Shown: positions 27,865 to 36,826, counted from the first letter of the stretch. The stretch is DNA of 64,000 nucleotides from Petrimonas mucosa (GCF_900095795.1 NZ_LT608328.1:2287001-2351000); one strand, 5' to 3'. Notes: generated by a model from the sequence alone, not told the origin. Made by a program: numbers and translations.

Positions 27865-28251
27865 TTAAAAAGTGAGCAGTTCCCCGAGTAGCGTGATGTC
27901 GGTTACCCCCTCGTCCACGCGAAGAGTTACCCCGCCGGGATAGGCGATCTCGAACCGGGGCATCCGCCGGGAGGACGGCTTGCCGATAACAGTTACCGGC
28001 TGCAAGAGGGATGGCTCCTTTGCAGGGGGTGTTTTTGAGGCTTCATGTTCCGGATGGACTTCAAGATACAATTTTCTCCATTTGTAAAACTGCCATTCAC
28101 TCATGTTTTTGGACCGGTAAAAATCCGTGGCCCGCTGACCACTTTGAAAGTACTCTTCAATCAGGGAAAACGCTTCGTGTTGAGTAAAACGACGATTCAT
28201 TTTGTTAGTGTTCATCTTTTTTTGACAAAGATCACGGTTTAATCGAAGCAA
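27865..28251 (-). CDS. tnpA: IS66-family accessory protein TnpA
   Basis: 128 residues. A helix-turn-helix-like N-terminus (AFSLIEEYFQSGQRATDFYR, then MSEWQFYKWRKLYLE) and a C-terminal beta segment (PRFEIAYPGGVTLRVDEGVT) typical of Bacteroidota IS66 Orf1. First gene of the element; the start may be an internal Met (codon 12 or 18). Confidence 0.85.
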   Translation of the reverse strand: MLRLNRDLCQKKMNTNKMNRRFTQHEAFSLIEEYFQSGQRATDFYRSKNMSEWQFYKWRKLYLEVHPEHEASKTPPAKEPSLLQPVTVIGKPSSRRMPRFEIAYPGGVTLRVDEGVTDITLLGELLTF

Positions 28252-28279
28252 TCCAATACGCCTATGACCGACGGCTTAC

Positions 28280-29664
28280 ATTGCATCGAAGATCTCTTCC
28301 TCTTCAATGGAGAAGATCCCGGTCATGATTTTCACCATTTCGAGGATAATACCCCATATCCTCTCCGTTACGGAGAGCTCCATGCCAGAGTGTTGCACAT
28401 CCCTGAAGATTCCGCCAATGGTCTCATAACTGGTGAACCTTTTGGCCAGGGAAAGCAAATTGTATTGCAAGGCCGTGATCGTGGTTGCGGCAAGCTGCGC
28501 AGCAAAGTTCCGGGACTGGCACTTGCCCATACCCAGCAATCCCTTGGTTTCCTTGAAGAAGACCTCGAGGGACCAGCGCATGGCATAAATCCGATAGGCT
28601 TCCAGGAACTCCAGGGAGAGGTTGGTCGTCATTATTCCATTCCAGGACTCCTTTTTTCTCTTCACAAAATAGAGACGTACATCTGTGCCCGCAAAGCGAA
28701 CGTCAGCGGTAATATACTGACAACCAAGCTTGCGGCTCCTTCTGGCTTCACCCCTGGCTTCAAGCAGATTGATCAGTGCCCGGGCGGTGAGTTCCTTCCC
28801 TTCAAAACCGTACCTGGTAACTCCCTTCTTCCCGATCTTGATCATACCCAGGTAATGGCACTTTATGTGCCGGGCACGTATGAAGCGAATCACCTCCGAG
28901 CAGGTGAACCAGCTGTCGGCAAGCAGGTAGTCAAAGCGGATGCCCTTTCTAATGGCTCGCTTTATCATGGTTATCATCAACTGGATCTTGCTCTCCCCGT
29001 ACTCTTTTGCCCGCGTTACAACGGGGGACGCTTCATCTCTATCCTTGGTAAACCGCGATTCGAGCTCCTTGTCGCTCATGCTGAAGTTGTTCTTCCTGCC
29101 CTTCTCCCCGAGGATGGCGAAGTCGAGGATGAACTGGCTCTTGCCATCCGTGATGCCCAGAAAGAGAGATTTGAAACCAAGGATCGTCTTGTGTCTCAGG
29201 TGGGAATAGACCCTACCGATGTTTTCAATACGCCTTCCCGTTTTGGGAAAGTCGGTATCGTCCACCATCAGGCAAACAGTTTGATGCTTGTGGTCACTTC
29301 TCACGCGAACCTTGTTCCATATTTGAATGGTGAAGTGGTAGAGTATCTTGCGCCAATCATAAATTTCGTTGTTTACGAAACGGTAGAAAACATCCTTTTC
29401 GCAGCCAAAGAAGCCGCTTAGGGATGATCGACAATAATTGTAAGGATTCTTGATCATGAAACAGGGGAACATAATCAGCAACTCGAGCACCTGCAGCAGG
29501 GAATACTTGCTGTTGCATTTGCTCCTGCTCCCGAAGAGGACCTTCTCCGACATGTTGAAACCTTTTAGCATATCCGTCAGGGTAAAAAGGGCACTGTTTG
29601 AATCATCTTTCTTGAAAAAAACGCTGATTTCTGATAAAATGGAGTTACTTTTGTATATCGGCAT
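28280..29664 (-). pseudogene. IS4-like transposase, 5' part (C-terminus displaced by IS66)
   Basis: About 461 native residues. DDE features: CLMVDDTDFPKTGRR (first Asp), FDYLLADSWFTCSEV (second Asp) and MRWSLEVFFKETKGLLGMG (YREK-like Glu). The IS66 inserts in codons near the C-terminus (EEEEIFDA), so the present frame ends at a stop within IS66 at 28276. The missing 20-odd residues are preserved at 25678-25749. Losing them may not abolish the catalytic core, but the element's ends are now 4 kb apart. Confidence 0.85.
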
Positions 29665-29803
29665 AGGGCTGTTAGTATTTTTGGTTTTGACGCTTAAATA
29701 TACTAATAATCTGTGAATTACAGAAGCCTCTGTGCCGTTTTTTTATGCGATTATTTTTACTGAATTTTTACTTGCGAAACTTGAATTAATAATAAAAAAT
29801 GTA

Positions 29804-30877
29804 TATCCGCAGTTATTCCTAAAGAATTTAGCGGAAAAATAGTTATAAATAAGTTCGCAAATGCTTACACAAATCACAGATATTCATTATATTTACATTC
29901 TGAACACATGTAATATTTCAAGCTATGAATATCCTGGATTTTGCTATAAATTACCCCGATGAGGAAACCTGTCGGGAAAAATTCAAACAACAAAGAGACC
30001 AAATGGGAGTTACCTGCCGTCGTTGTAATTGTAAGGAGCATTATTGGCTGGAAAACAAGCAGGCTTACGAATGCAAGCGTTGCCAAGCGCGCCAGACGCT
30101 GCGTTCGGGCACGGTCATGCAGCATTCCAACCTGCCATACCGTTACTGGTTCGTGGCCATGCACCTGCTCACGGCTACCAAGGGCTCCTTTTCCGCCGCC
30201 GAGATACAGCGACAGCTGGGGCACAAGCGTTACCAGCCCATATGGGAAATGGTCAATAAACTGCGTGACGTGATGGGCAAGCGTGACGACAAGTACACGC
30301 TCGAGGGCGCCATCGAGCTGGACGACGCCTTCTTTTCCACCGAGATATCCGTTGAAGAGAAGGAGAAACCGTTGAAACGCGGCCGTGGAAGCCAAAAAAA
30401 GACCAAGGTCCTGGTGATGGCTGAAAGCAAAACGGTTGAAAACCCCAAACCGGGTAAAAAACCCAAGAAGGCCAGATACCTGAAGATGAAAGTCATCAAC
30501 GACTTGAAAGCCGATACAATTACAAAGAATGTCAAAGAGCATGTCGAAAGCACGGCGGATCTGACCACCGATGATTCAACTTCTTACACTAAATTGAAAG
30601 AACATGTCCATTCACACACGGCATCCGTTGTTCCACACGAGGAATTGCCTAACGTGCTGCCTTGGGTACACACCGCGATCAGCAATGCCAAACGACAGCT
30701 CCTGGGCGTGTATTACAAGGTAAAACCCGAGTATTTACAGTACTACCTCAATCAGTTCTGTTACAAGTTCAACAGGCGTTACTTCGGCGAGAACCAGTTT
30801 GACAGGCTGTTGATAGCCGCCGTATCGTGTGCGCCTGATTTCAAATCAAGAATTTACAATAGGAACTATTGCGGATA
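29804..30877 (+). mobile_element. IS1595-family insertion sequence
   Basis: Short inverted ends TATCCGCA (left 29804, right 30877), extended imperfectly by TTCCTA further in. It lies 11 bp beyond the IS4-like target repeat. No 8-bp duplication, normal for this family, is found at its flanks. Confidence 0.7.
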
Positions 30878-30878
30878 A
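29925..30878 (+). CDS. IS1595-family transposase
   Basis: 317 residues. An N-terminal zinc ribbon (CRRCNCKEHYW, CKRCQARQTLRSGTVM) is typical of IS1595. The core follows: GAIELDDAFFS (first Asp), LTTDDSTSYTKLKEHVHSH (second Asp) and a C-terminal LNQFCYKFNRRYFG segment bearing the Asn that replaces Glu in many members. The stop lies at the right terminal repeat. Confidence 0.92.
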   Translation: MNILDFAINYPDEETCREKFKQQRDQMGVTCRRCNCKEHYWLENKQAYECKRCQARQTLRSGTVMQHSNLPYRYWFVAMHLLTATKGSFSAAEIQRQLGHKRYQPIWEMVNKLRDVMGKRDDKYTLEGAIELDDAFFSTEISVEEKEKPLKRGRGSQKKTKVLVMAESKTVENPKPGKKPKKARYLKMKVINDLKADTITKNVKEHVESTADLTTDDSTSYTKLKEHVHSHTASVVPHEELPNVLPWVHTAISNAKRQLLGVYYKVKPEYLQYYLNQFCYKFNRRYFGENQFDRLLIAAVSCAPDFKSRIYNRNYCG

Positions 30879-30900
30879 TCATTTAATAAAATTACCATCG

Positions 30901-31653
30901 ATGAATACGAGATTATTTGATTTTGCTTGGTTCCCAGACTTTAACAAAAGTATTGAAGAACTGAAAAACTTAGCAATGGATGAAAATTGGGATTATTCAA
31001 AACACCCCACGGGCAAGCATCCGATTCTGGTAAATTACATTCACCATACTTTTTGTAAAATTAAAGTCGAGAACAAAATAGAGTATGAAGGTGAATTTTG
31101 CTGTTTCAATACAGGGTTAGTAACCGAGAATCAGGAAGAAATTTATGGTTATCTCCAGAATAATAAAAAACCTGGAACTACTATACCGTATTATTTTATT
31201 GGCTGGAGGAAATCAAGCAATAGAGATCTCTCTAAATTTAGTAAATTAGCAGAAATTGCCTCTTATATCAGTGATCCCTCTGATTTGATTTATGATACTA
31301 AATTGGAGTTGAGAACAAATATTGACCATATCATCCAAGACAACAAAGAACGATTTCCTGTCCCTTTTGACACAATGGATAATTATATGCTGTCAAATAT
31401 ACTCCATGGAACTATAGAAGACGCGAAACGGAGAGTAAGAAGGAACTATAAAACCGCAATTCCTCAATACTACAAGGGAAAATTACAACTTCTTTTGCCA
31501 TTATGCCTGCAAACCAAAGCCAACGCAGACCTCGCTTTGGTTATCGAAAAAGAAAATGACATTTATCGTGCATCAACATGTTTAACGCTGGATATGGCCA
31601 TTAATAATGCCAGACTCATAGCAAAACCTGACGATGAATGGTTAAAAGTTTAG
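30901..31653 (+). CDS. DUF3825 protein (5' end probably replaced by IS1595)
   Basis: 250 residues from the ATG at 30901. It opens LFDFAWFPDFNKSIEELKNL, contains LVNYIHHTFCKI and FCCFNTGLVTENQEEIYGY and ends with a QLLLPLCL region, all DUF3825 landmarks. DUF3825 occurs in possible RNA-related proteins; its biochemical role is unknown. The frame extends upstream (LIKLPS) to the IS1595 end, so the original N-terminus may have been cut away. A terminator follows at 31807. Confidence 0.8.
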   Translation: MNTRLFDFAWFPDFNKSIEELKNLAMDENWDYSKHPTGKHPILVNYIHHTFCKIKVENKIEYEGEFCCFNTGLVTENQEEIYGYLQNNKKPGTTIPYYFIGWRKSSNRDLSKFSKLAEIASYISDPSDLIYDTKLELRTNIDHIIQDNKERFPVPFDTMDNYMLSNILHGTIEDAKRRVRRNYKTAIPQYYKGKLQLLLPLCLQTKANADLALVIEKENDIYRASTCLTLDMAINNARLIAKPDDEWLKV

Positions 31654-31806
31654 TTTTTTTTGTGTTTGTTTGTTTGTTTTTAAAATAGTTATTATATTTG
31701 TACCATATTTTTATCGCAAGATATAAAGTTCTTCAAGATAGATTTACATAAGCTATTCAAACAAAGCAAGATAGATTTAAAAGAATAACTTAAAGAAACA
31801 AGATAG

Positions 31807-31833
31807 GCCCTCTTTTGAAGAGGGCTTTTTTTG
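31807..31833 (+). terminator. Rho-independent terminator
   Basis: GCCCTCTTTTGAAGAGGGC forms an 8-bp stem with a short loop, followed by seven T residues. It lies about 150 bp after the DUF3825 gene and just before the IS3 element. Bases 31654-31806 otherwise show only a TTTG-rich stretch. Confidence 0.85.
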
Positions 31834-31918
31834 TTGACAGTTTTTGTTTGTTATTTACGTTATATTAGCCCTCAAATAAACCGAGCAGTAAAAAATAAAA
31901 GTTATTTTTACAACTGCT

Positions 31919-32200
31919 ATGGAAAAGAGGAAAAATTTTACATCGAAAATCAAGGCTGAAATAGTTTTATCCTTGTTGCGTGGAGAGGATCCGGAGTTGC
32001 TTAGCCGTGAATACGGAGTTACTCTGGCTGATATCAACCTTTGGCGGGATCAATTTATCGAGAGTGGTACCGACGGGTTCAAGCGTAACCCCGACGATTC
32101 GAAGCTGAGTGCAGCCGAGCGTAAGATCGGGCAACTACAGATGGAGCTTGAACTCACAAAAAAAAAGAACGAATTGGCAGCAAAACTAAGAAGGAAATAA
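31919..32200 (+). CDS. IS3-family OrfA
   Basis: 93 residues with a helix-turn-helix (FTSKIKAEIVLSLLRGEDPE, then LLSREYGVTLADINLWRDQF) and a C-terminal leucine-zipper-like helix (SAAERKIGQLQMELELTKKK). It binds the element's ends. Near its end a run of nine A followed by G (32158-32167) includes A AAA AAG in the OrfA frame, the classic IS3 -1 slippery site. After it the OrfB frame is open, so an OrfAB fusion can be made. Confidence 0.9.
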   Translation: MEKRKNFTSKIKAEIVLSLLRGEDPELLSREYGVTLADINLWRDQFIESGTDGFKRNPDDSKLSAAERKIGQLQMELELTKKKNELAAKLRRK

Positions 32201-32205
32201 TCTCC

Positions 32206-33255
32206 ATGCTGATAGAGGAGCATTATCCATTAACCGGGAAGCCATACCCGAAGCGTTTGATATTCAAGGTTGTTGGCTACAGCAGCAGCACCTGGTATGA
32301 AAACCCTACCCCCAAAACAGGGAAACGGGACAGAAAACCCAAGCATAGCGATGAAGAAGTTTTACAAGAGATTAAAACTGAAATTATGAAAAGTACATTC
32401 AACGCTGAAGGTTATCTGAAAGTGAAGAAGCGCATGGGTAAAAGGAAGATAAACGCTCTGGTAGCCGGCAAGGCACGTGTGAACCGCATCATGCGGGAAC
32501 ACAACCTGCTGAGCCCCTACAGAAGGCCAGGGAAGAGGAATAAGCGCGAACATGATGGCACTATAATCACGGATGCACCCAATGTAATGTGGGCCACTGA
32601 CGGGAAGAAGTTCTGGATTGAAGGGTCAGGCTGGCATTGGTTCTTTGGTGTGATCGATCACTTTAACGATGAGATTATATCGTGGCATATTGCAAAGAAA
32701 GGCAACCGTTTTGCTGCCATTGAGCCTGTTAGGGCCGCTGTACGAAAGACTTTCGGTTCGGTAGGTAAGGATGTATGTAAAGGAATGAAGTTGCAATTAA
32801 GAAGCGACCATGGCTCGCAGTATGACTCTGCTGATTTTATGAATGAAATGAAATTCCTGGGATTGGAGATGTCCAAAGCGTTTGTACGGTCACCAGAGTG
32901 CAACGGGATAATAGAGCGGTTTCACCGCACCCTGGAAGAACAGGTGCTGCAAACAGAAACATTTTCTTCCTTTGAGGAAGCTTATAACAGTATTGATCAA
33001 TTTATTAATGACTACAACACGGATTGGATACTTCATAGACTGGAATACTGTTCACCTGTAGAATACAGGGAAAAGTACGCTGAAAGCCAGCGAAAAGTAA
33101 AAGATGATATACCATCGGGCAATAAGGATCCTGAGGTTCAGCTTGTCCTCATTTCAAGTGGCTCAATGCCACGAAGAAATGAAATAGCTCTTCAGGCAAT
33201 GGTAAAAGGGGCAATTACTTACAGTAACACCCCTTCTATAAATCCTTCGGTATAA
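32206..33255 (+). CDS. IS3-family OrfB transposase (rve integrase)
   Basis: 349 residues as a separate frame. HTH_21-like region (VKKRMGKRKINALVAGKARV), then the integrase core: NVMWATDGKKFWIEG (first Asp), LRSDHGSQYDSADF (second Asp) and SPECNGIIERFHRTLEEQ (Glu). It is in the -1 frame relative to OrfA, and the upstream codons back to the A-run are open. The active form is probably the frameshift fusion. Confidence 0.92.
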   Translation: MLIEEHYPLTGKPYPKRLIFKVVGYSSSTWYENPTPKTGKRDRKPKHSDEEVLQEIKTEIMKSTFNAEGYLKVKKRMGKRKINALVAGKARVNRIMREHNLLSPYRRPGKRNKREHDGTIITDAPNVMWATDGKKFWIEGSGWHWFFGVIDHFNDEIISWHIAKKGNRFAAIEPVRAAVRKTFGSVGKDVCKGMKLQLRSDHGSQYDSADFMNEMKFLGLEMSKAFVRSPECNGIIERFHRTLEEQVLQTETFSSFEEAYNSIDQFINDYNTDWILHRLEYCSPVEYREKYAESQRKVKDDIPSGNKDPEVQLVLISSGSMPRRNEIALQAMVKGAITYSNTPSINPSV

Positions 33256-33357
33256 TATATCACCATCGGATCAGCTTGTCCGATACAAAAGTAATAAAAA
33301 AGATTAAATACAATTAATGTGCTCGGTTATTACGGGCTAATACAATTGGCAATATTG

Positions 33358-33792
33358 ATGTTACTCTCATTGTTGAACAGTGCATATTTCTTCCTGGCAA
33401 CAGCCAAGTTTGGTTTGATGCAATGGTTGGCCTTTAATGCCTGTTCCCTATCCATCATTGCATATCTGGCCTGCTTTATTTGCTTCCAAATTACAAGGAA
33501 GGATCTAGTTCTTGCAATTGCATTGCTACCACAATATTATTATGGTACAATGGGACTATTTGTAGTATCATGGGATGCAGCCAATCTGGTTCCACAGATT
33601 ACCCACATAATCATTACGCTTAATGTCATCTGGATCATATTTCTATTGTTGAAAGGGTCGAAATATGAATCTTTGGGCAAAGGATTGCTCATTGGAGTAC
33701 TGCTATTTGTGCCTCTGTTTGCGATAATCCAAAATTACTCGCAAGCCCACATGGCAGAGTTTATGGAACTGCTTCAAAAAGCAGGCTATTAA
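33358..33792 (+). CDS. Multi-pass membrane protein, probably 5'-truncated by IS3
   Basis: 144 residues from the ATG at 33358. The frame continues upstream into the IS3 right repeat (an ATG at 33319 lies inside the IS). At least four hydrophobic segments: LSLLNSAYFFLA, NACSLSIIAYLACFICF, YYYGTMGLFVVSW with IIITLNVIWIIFLLL, and LLIGVLLFVPLFAII. No family recognised. The native start may have been lost when the IS inserted. Confidence 0.6.
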   Translation: MLLSLLNSAYFFLATAKFGLMQWLAFNACSLSIIAYLACFICFQITRKDLVLAIALLPQYYYGTMGLFVVSWDAANLVPQITHIIITLNVIWIIFLLLKGSKYESLGKGLLIGVLLFVPLFAIIQNYSQAHMAEFMELLQKAGY

Positions 33793-33824
33793 CCGGTACG
33801 TTAATGTTATCAAACAATTTACTT

Positions 33825-35156
33825 ATGAAAACAAATCAAACACGTAGAAAATTCTTGGCCACCGCAGTGTCGGCCGTTACCGCATCGACAGCTACGTCAG
33901 TTGCATTCGCGACCAAAAGGCCGGAACTTCCGTTAACTGTTGAAAAGCCTAACTCTTCCAACGAGAGCACCGCTGTTCAAAAGACGACAAATTACGCACG
34001 GGTTGACCCTTCTGAATTTATAATCTTTCCCTGGGGCGGAATGCCGGATTCACCTTCAAGAGGAGAATGGGGAGACATTGCAGATATCAACGCGATGATG
34101 AAAGATCTTTACGATTGCGGATTCAACACGAGTGGATTTACCGGAGTACAAAACCTCAAGTACATCAGAAACAATCGACTGGCAGGTATTATTACAGCCG
34201 GTATCGATACAGAGAAGGAGATCACGCAGAAAGAAGCGGACGAAAAGATCAGTACACTTATGGCATCAGTTTCCGACCCCGAAGACCGGAAGACTATCCA
34301 TGCAATTTATGTCCGTGATGAACCCAACGCCTCACTCTTTCCAAAATTGAAAGTCTGGTCTGAAGCAATTAAAAAGATAGGTGTTTTACCTTACATCAAT
34401 CTTTTTCCCGAGTGCGCCAGTTTGGAACAATTCGGGACGAATGATTACATGGAATATCTCAACAAGTATGTCGATATTTGCAATCCCCCCTACATCTCTT
34501 ATGATAACTACTCACTTTTCGAAGGCGGGCGATTGGATGAAGACCGGTTTTACAGAAACTTAGAATTGATCCGACTCAGATCATTACAGGCAGACATTCC
34601 TTTCTGGAACGTGATTTTATCTAACGCTCACTTCAATTATGCCGAACCCTCGGATGCGACACTGGCCATTCAAGTCTACTCTACATTAGCCTACGGCGGA
34701 AAAGGAATTGGATATTTCACCTATTACACACCACAGGTTGGTAATTATCGACTCGCTCCCATTGACCGTTTCGGCTACCGCACAAAGACCTGGAAGATGA
34801 TGCGAAACATCAACCTCCAAATACATTCTCTTGTTCCAGTGTACAAGGAGTTGAAAAGCATCAATGTATTTCATACCGGCAACATCCCGCAATATAGCCA
34901 GGGCCTCGAATCGGCAAAGCTTGTCAAATCAATCAGCGACACTCCACTATTGATCGGTGAATTTGTGGATCCCAACGGAAAACCGTATGCCATGGTAGTC
35001 AACAAAAACATGCACTCCTCAATTTCATTCGACATAGAATTCAAGGAAAAAGGACGAATCATGATTGTCAGCCAATTCTATCGGGGTCGCGTCTCATTTT
35101 CTGGCGAACAAAAATGGCTGGCACCGGGATGTGGCGTTCTACTGACCGTTGAGTAA
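33825..35156 (+). CDS. Tat-exported TIM-barrel protein, glycosidase-like
   Basis: 443 residues from the ATG at 33825, chosen because it places the twin-arginine leader TRRKFLATAVSAVTAS at the N-terminus (an ATG at 33804 is in frame). The remainder looks like a (beta/alpha)8 barrel: INAMMKDLYDCGFNTSGFTG, then IYVRDEPNASLF with D165-E166-P167, a DEP motif like that of GH123/GH42-type enzymes, and YGGKGIGYFTYYTPQ. The C-terminal ~90 residues look like a beta-sandwich. Reaction unknown. Upstream of a Gfo/Idh-type gene. Confidence 0.65.
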   Translation: MKTNQTRRKFLATAVSAVTASTATSVAFATKRPELPLTVEKPNSSNESTAVQKTTNYARVDPSEFIIFPWGGMPDSPSRGEWGDIADINAMMKDLYDCGFNTSGFTGVQNLKYIRNNRLAGIITAGIDTEKEITQKEADEKISTLMASVSDPEDRKTIHAIYVRDEPNASLFPKLKVWSEAIKKIGVLPYINLFPECASLEQFGTNDYMEYLNKYVDICNPPYISYDNYSLFEGGRLDEDRFYRNLELIRLRSLQADIPFWNVILSNAHFNYAEPSDATLAIQVYSTLAYGGKGIGYFTYYTPQVGNYRLAPIDRFGYRTKTWKMMRNINLQIHSLVPVYKELKSINVFHTGNIPQYSQGLESAKLVKSISDTPLLIGEFVDPNGKPYAMVVNKNMHSSISFDIEFKEKGRIMIVSQFYRGRVSFSGEQKWLAPGCGVLLTVE

Positions 35157-35186
35157 ATGGTTTAAAATCTACCAGGAGGACATCTC

Positions 35187-35600
35187 ATGGATAATAAACT
35201 ATTAATCAAATAGTTTTACAGAAATATAGTTTCAAACAATCTGATAGATGAGATCGGGAAATATGTTGCGGCGGAGTGTACTGCAAGGATTGGCTAAAAT
35301 TCTGTTCTAATCGGGATAGAGGTGATGAAACAAGATGTTGTCGATGTCAGAAAAACATATCCCGATTTAAGGATCCGGATTGTTCGTCAATATGCCGATA
35401 ACGATGATGTCATCTCCAAAATAATAACCGAGGGCACTCATCTTGGAGAGTGGCTGGGAATCAAAACCTCCGGGAAAAAGTTGGTGATTACCAGGGTTAA
35501 CATCGACCGTCTCGTTAACGACAAGATTGTGGAACATGGGGGAGCTGCGAATACAAATGTTCTACAAAAAACAAAAAAAGCAATAATTAAAAACGTATGA
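35187..35600 (+). pseudogene. SnoaL-like ester-cyclase-type pseudogene (two in-frame stops)
   Basis: After an AGGAGGA site an ATG at 35187 opens a frame that reads MDNKLLIK, TAG (35211-35213), FYRNIVSNNLIDEIGKYVAA, then ...RIG, TAA (35295-35297), NSVLIGIEVMKQDVVDVRK and on to GTHLGEWLGIKTSGKKL and DRLVNDKIVEHGGAAN. All are in one frame and match the whole length of a SnoaL-like small alpha+beta barrel. The two stops make it a decayed gene. The 92-codon frame from 35322 is only its 3' part. Confidence 0.75.
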
Positions 35601-36826
35601 ATCTGAAATCAAACGCAAATAAGATCAATAGACGTGATTTTTTCAAGACAGCAGGAATAGGAGCTACGGCATTGGCCATAAAACCTGATATGCTTTTTTC
35701 ACGAAATATGAAGAGAAACCGGAAGGTGAGAATTGGAATCATTGGAGGCCGGTTCGGGCTGGGATTCCAGTTCCAGAATCATCCCGATTGTATAGTGGAA
35801 GCCGTAAGTGATCTGATTCCGGAACGCAGGAACGACTTAATAAGAACATACAGGTGTTCAAAGAGTTACGAGTCGCTCGAGAAACTTGTCAAAGACCCCA
35901 AGGTTGATGCTGTCTTTATCGCTACAGGAGCACCTGATCATGCCAGACATGTAATCGCCTCATTAAAAGCGGGGAAACATGTGTTATGTGCTGTTCCGGC
36001 AGCAATGACAATAGATGAATGCCATGAAATATTAGAGACGGTAAAGAAGACAGGTCTCAAATATATGATGGCTGAAACCAGTGTATGGAGACAACGGATG
36101 ATATCTGTGAAACAGTTTTACAAAGAGGATGCTTTTGGTAACTTTATAGGTTTTGCAGCACAATATAACCATCCGGGCTTAGAAACATTGTATTTTGAAA
36201 ACGGGGAAAAAACATGGCGGCATGGATTGCCTCCAATGCTATATCCAACCCATTGCACAAGTTTTGTGGTTGGATTGACCAGAGAACGTCTGACCGAAGT
36301 CAGCTGTATTGGTTGGGGCGACAACGACCCTATTCTCCAGGACAACATATACAACAATCCTTTCTGGAATGAATCGGCACATTTCAAGACCAGCAATGGC
36401 TTGCCCTTTTCAGTTGAGGTGAATTGGAAAGGAGCATTAAGACCGTCAGAACGTGGAGAGTGGCATGGCGACAAAATGAGTTTCATCATGTCTCATGGCC
36501 CCATGTCAAGTACTGTCTTGGTCAAAGCTGGAGCCAAAAGGATCAAGGACGATGGAGGATTTGATGTAGCGGAAAATTCAGTCGAAGAGTATAATACGCC
36601 CAACTGGTGGAGTACCGACATGCTGCCTGAACCGTTGCGTCACGACAGTGGTCATGAAGGTTCCCATACGTTTATCACTCATGAATTTATCGATTCAATT
36701 GTGACGGACCGTACTCCTGAAGTAGATATTTATCAGGCTCTGGCAATGACTGCACCCGGTATTGTAGCCCATGCATCAGCCATGAAGGGAGGTGAACTTC
36801 TTAAAATACCCTCATTTGATAAATGA
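35597..36826 (+). CDS. Gfo/Idh/MocA-family oxidoreductase, exported
   Basis: 409 residues. A Tat-type leader (NRRDFFKTAGIGATALAI) is followed by a Rossmann domain: VRIGIIGGRFGLGFQFQN as the nucleotide loop, then VDAVFIATGAPDHARHVIAS. The usual EKP motif is replaced by AVP (residues 132-134, KHVLCAVPAAM), so the conserved lysine is missing. The C-terminal domain (SVEVNWKGALRPSERGEWHG) is the standard alpha/beta part. It may be a periplasmic sugar-modifying enzyme; the reaction is unknown. It overlaps the pseudogene end by 4 bp. Confidence 0.87.
   Translation: MNLKSNANKINRRDFFKTAGIGATALAIKPDMLFSRNMKRNRKVRIGIIGGRFGLGFQFQNHPDCIVEAVSDLIPERRNDLIRTYRCSKSYESLEKLVKDPKVDAVFIATGAPDHARHVIASLKAGKHVLCAVPAAMTIDECHEILETVKKTGLKYMMAETSVWRQRMISVKQFYKEDAFGNFIGFAAQYNHPGLETLYFENGEKTWRHGLPPMLYPTHCTSFVVGLTRERLTEVSCIGWGDNDPILQDNIYNNPFWNESAHFKTSNGLPFSVEVNWKGALRPSERGEWHGDKMSFIMSHGPMSSTVLVKAGAKRIKDDGGFDVAENSVEEYNTPNWWSTDMLPEPLRHDSGHEGSHTFITHEFIDSIVTDRTPEVDIYQALAMTAPGIVAHASAMKGGELLKIPSFDK

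Larger units (their letters stand above)
25750..28279 (-). mobile_element. IS66-family element nested in the IS4-like transposase
   Basis: Imperfect inverted repeats: left GTATCCCGTCGGCTATG, right (reverse complement) GTAAGCCGTCGGTCATAG. They are flanked by a perfect 8-bp target duplication ATTGCATC (25742-25749 and 28280-28287), the length expected for IS66. It carries the three usual genes on the minus strand. Bases 25750-25921 hold no gene. Confidence 0.93.
25660..29785 (-). mobile_element. IS4-like element, interrupted by an IS66 element
   Basis: Terminal inverted repeats TTCAAGTTTCGCAAGT at both ends (left 25660, right 29785). They are flanked by a 7-bp duplication TTAATAA (25653-25659 and 29786-29792). 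Subtracting the inner IS66 and one of its 8-bp repeats leaves about 1.6 kb, a normal size for a single-gene DDE element. Confidence 0.88.
31863..33342 (+). mobile_element. IS3-family insertion sequence
   Basis: Imperfect terminal repeats: left TATTAGCCCTCAAATAAACC, right (reverse complement) TATTAGCCCGTAATAACCG, both continuing to GAGCA. The element is 1.48 kb with two overlapping-phase genes. No clear target duplication. Its right end abuts a membrane-protein gene that seems to lack its beginning. Confidence 0.87.

Noticed and set aside
28264-29421. Long plus-strand open frame (385 codons)
   Set aside because: It is the antisense of the IS4-like transposase; the minus-strand reading has all the catalytic motifs.
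35187-35600. Stop-codon recoding (e.g. TAG reading) in the SnoaL-like gene
   Set aside because: Two different stops in one short gene and no recoding elsewhere in the window; decay is simpler.
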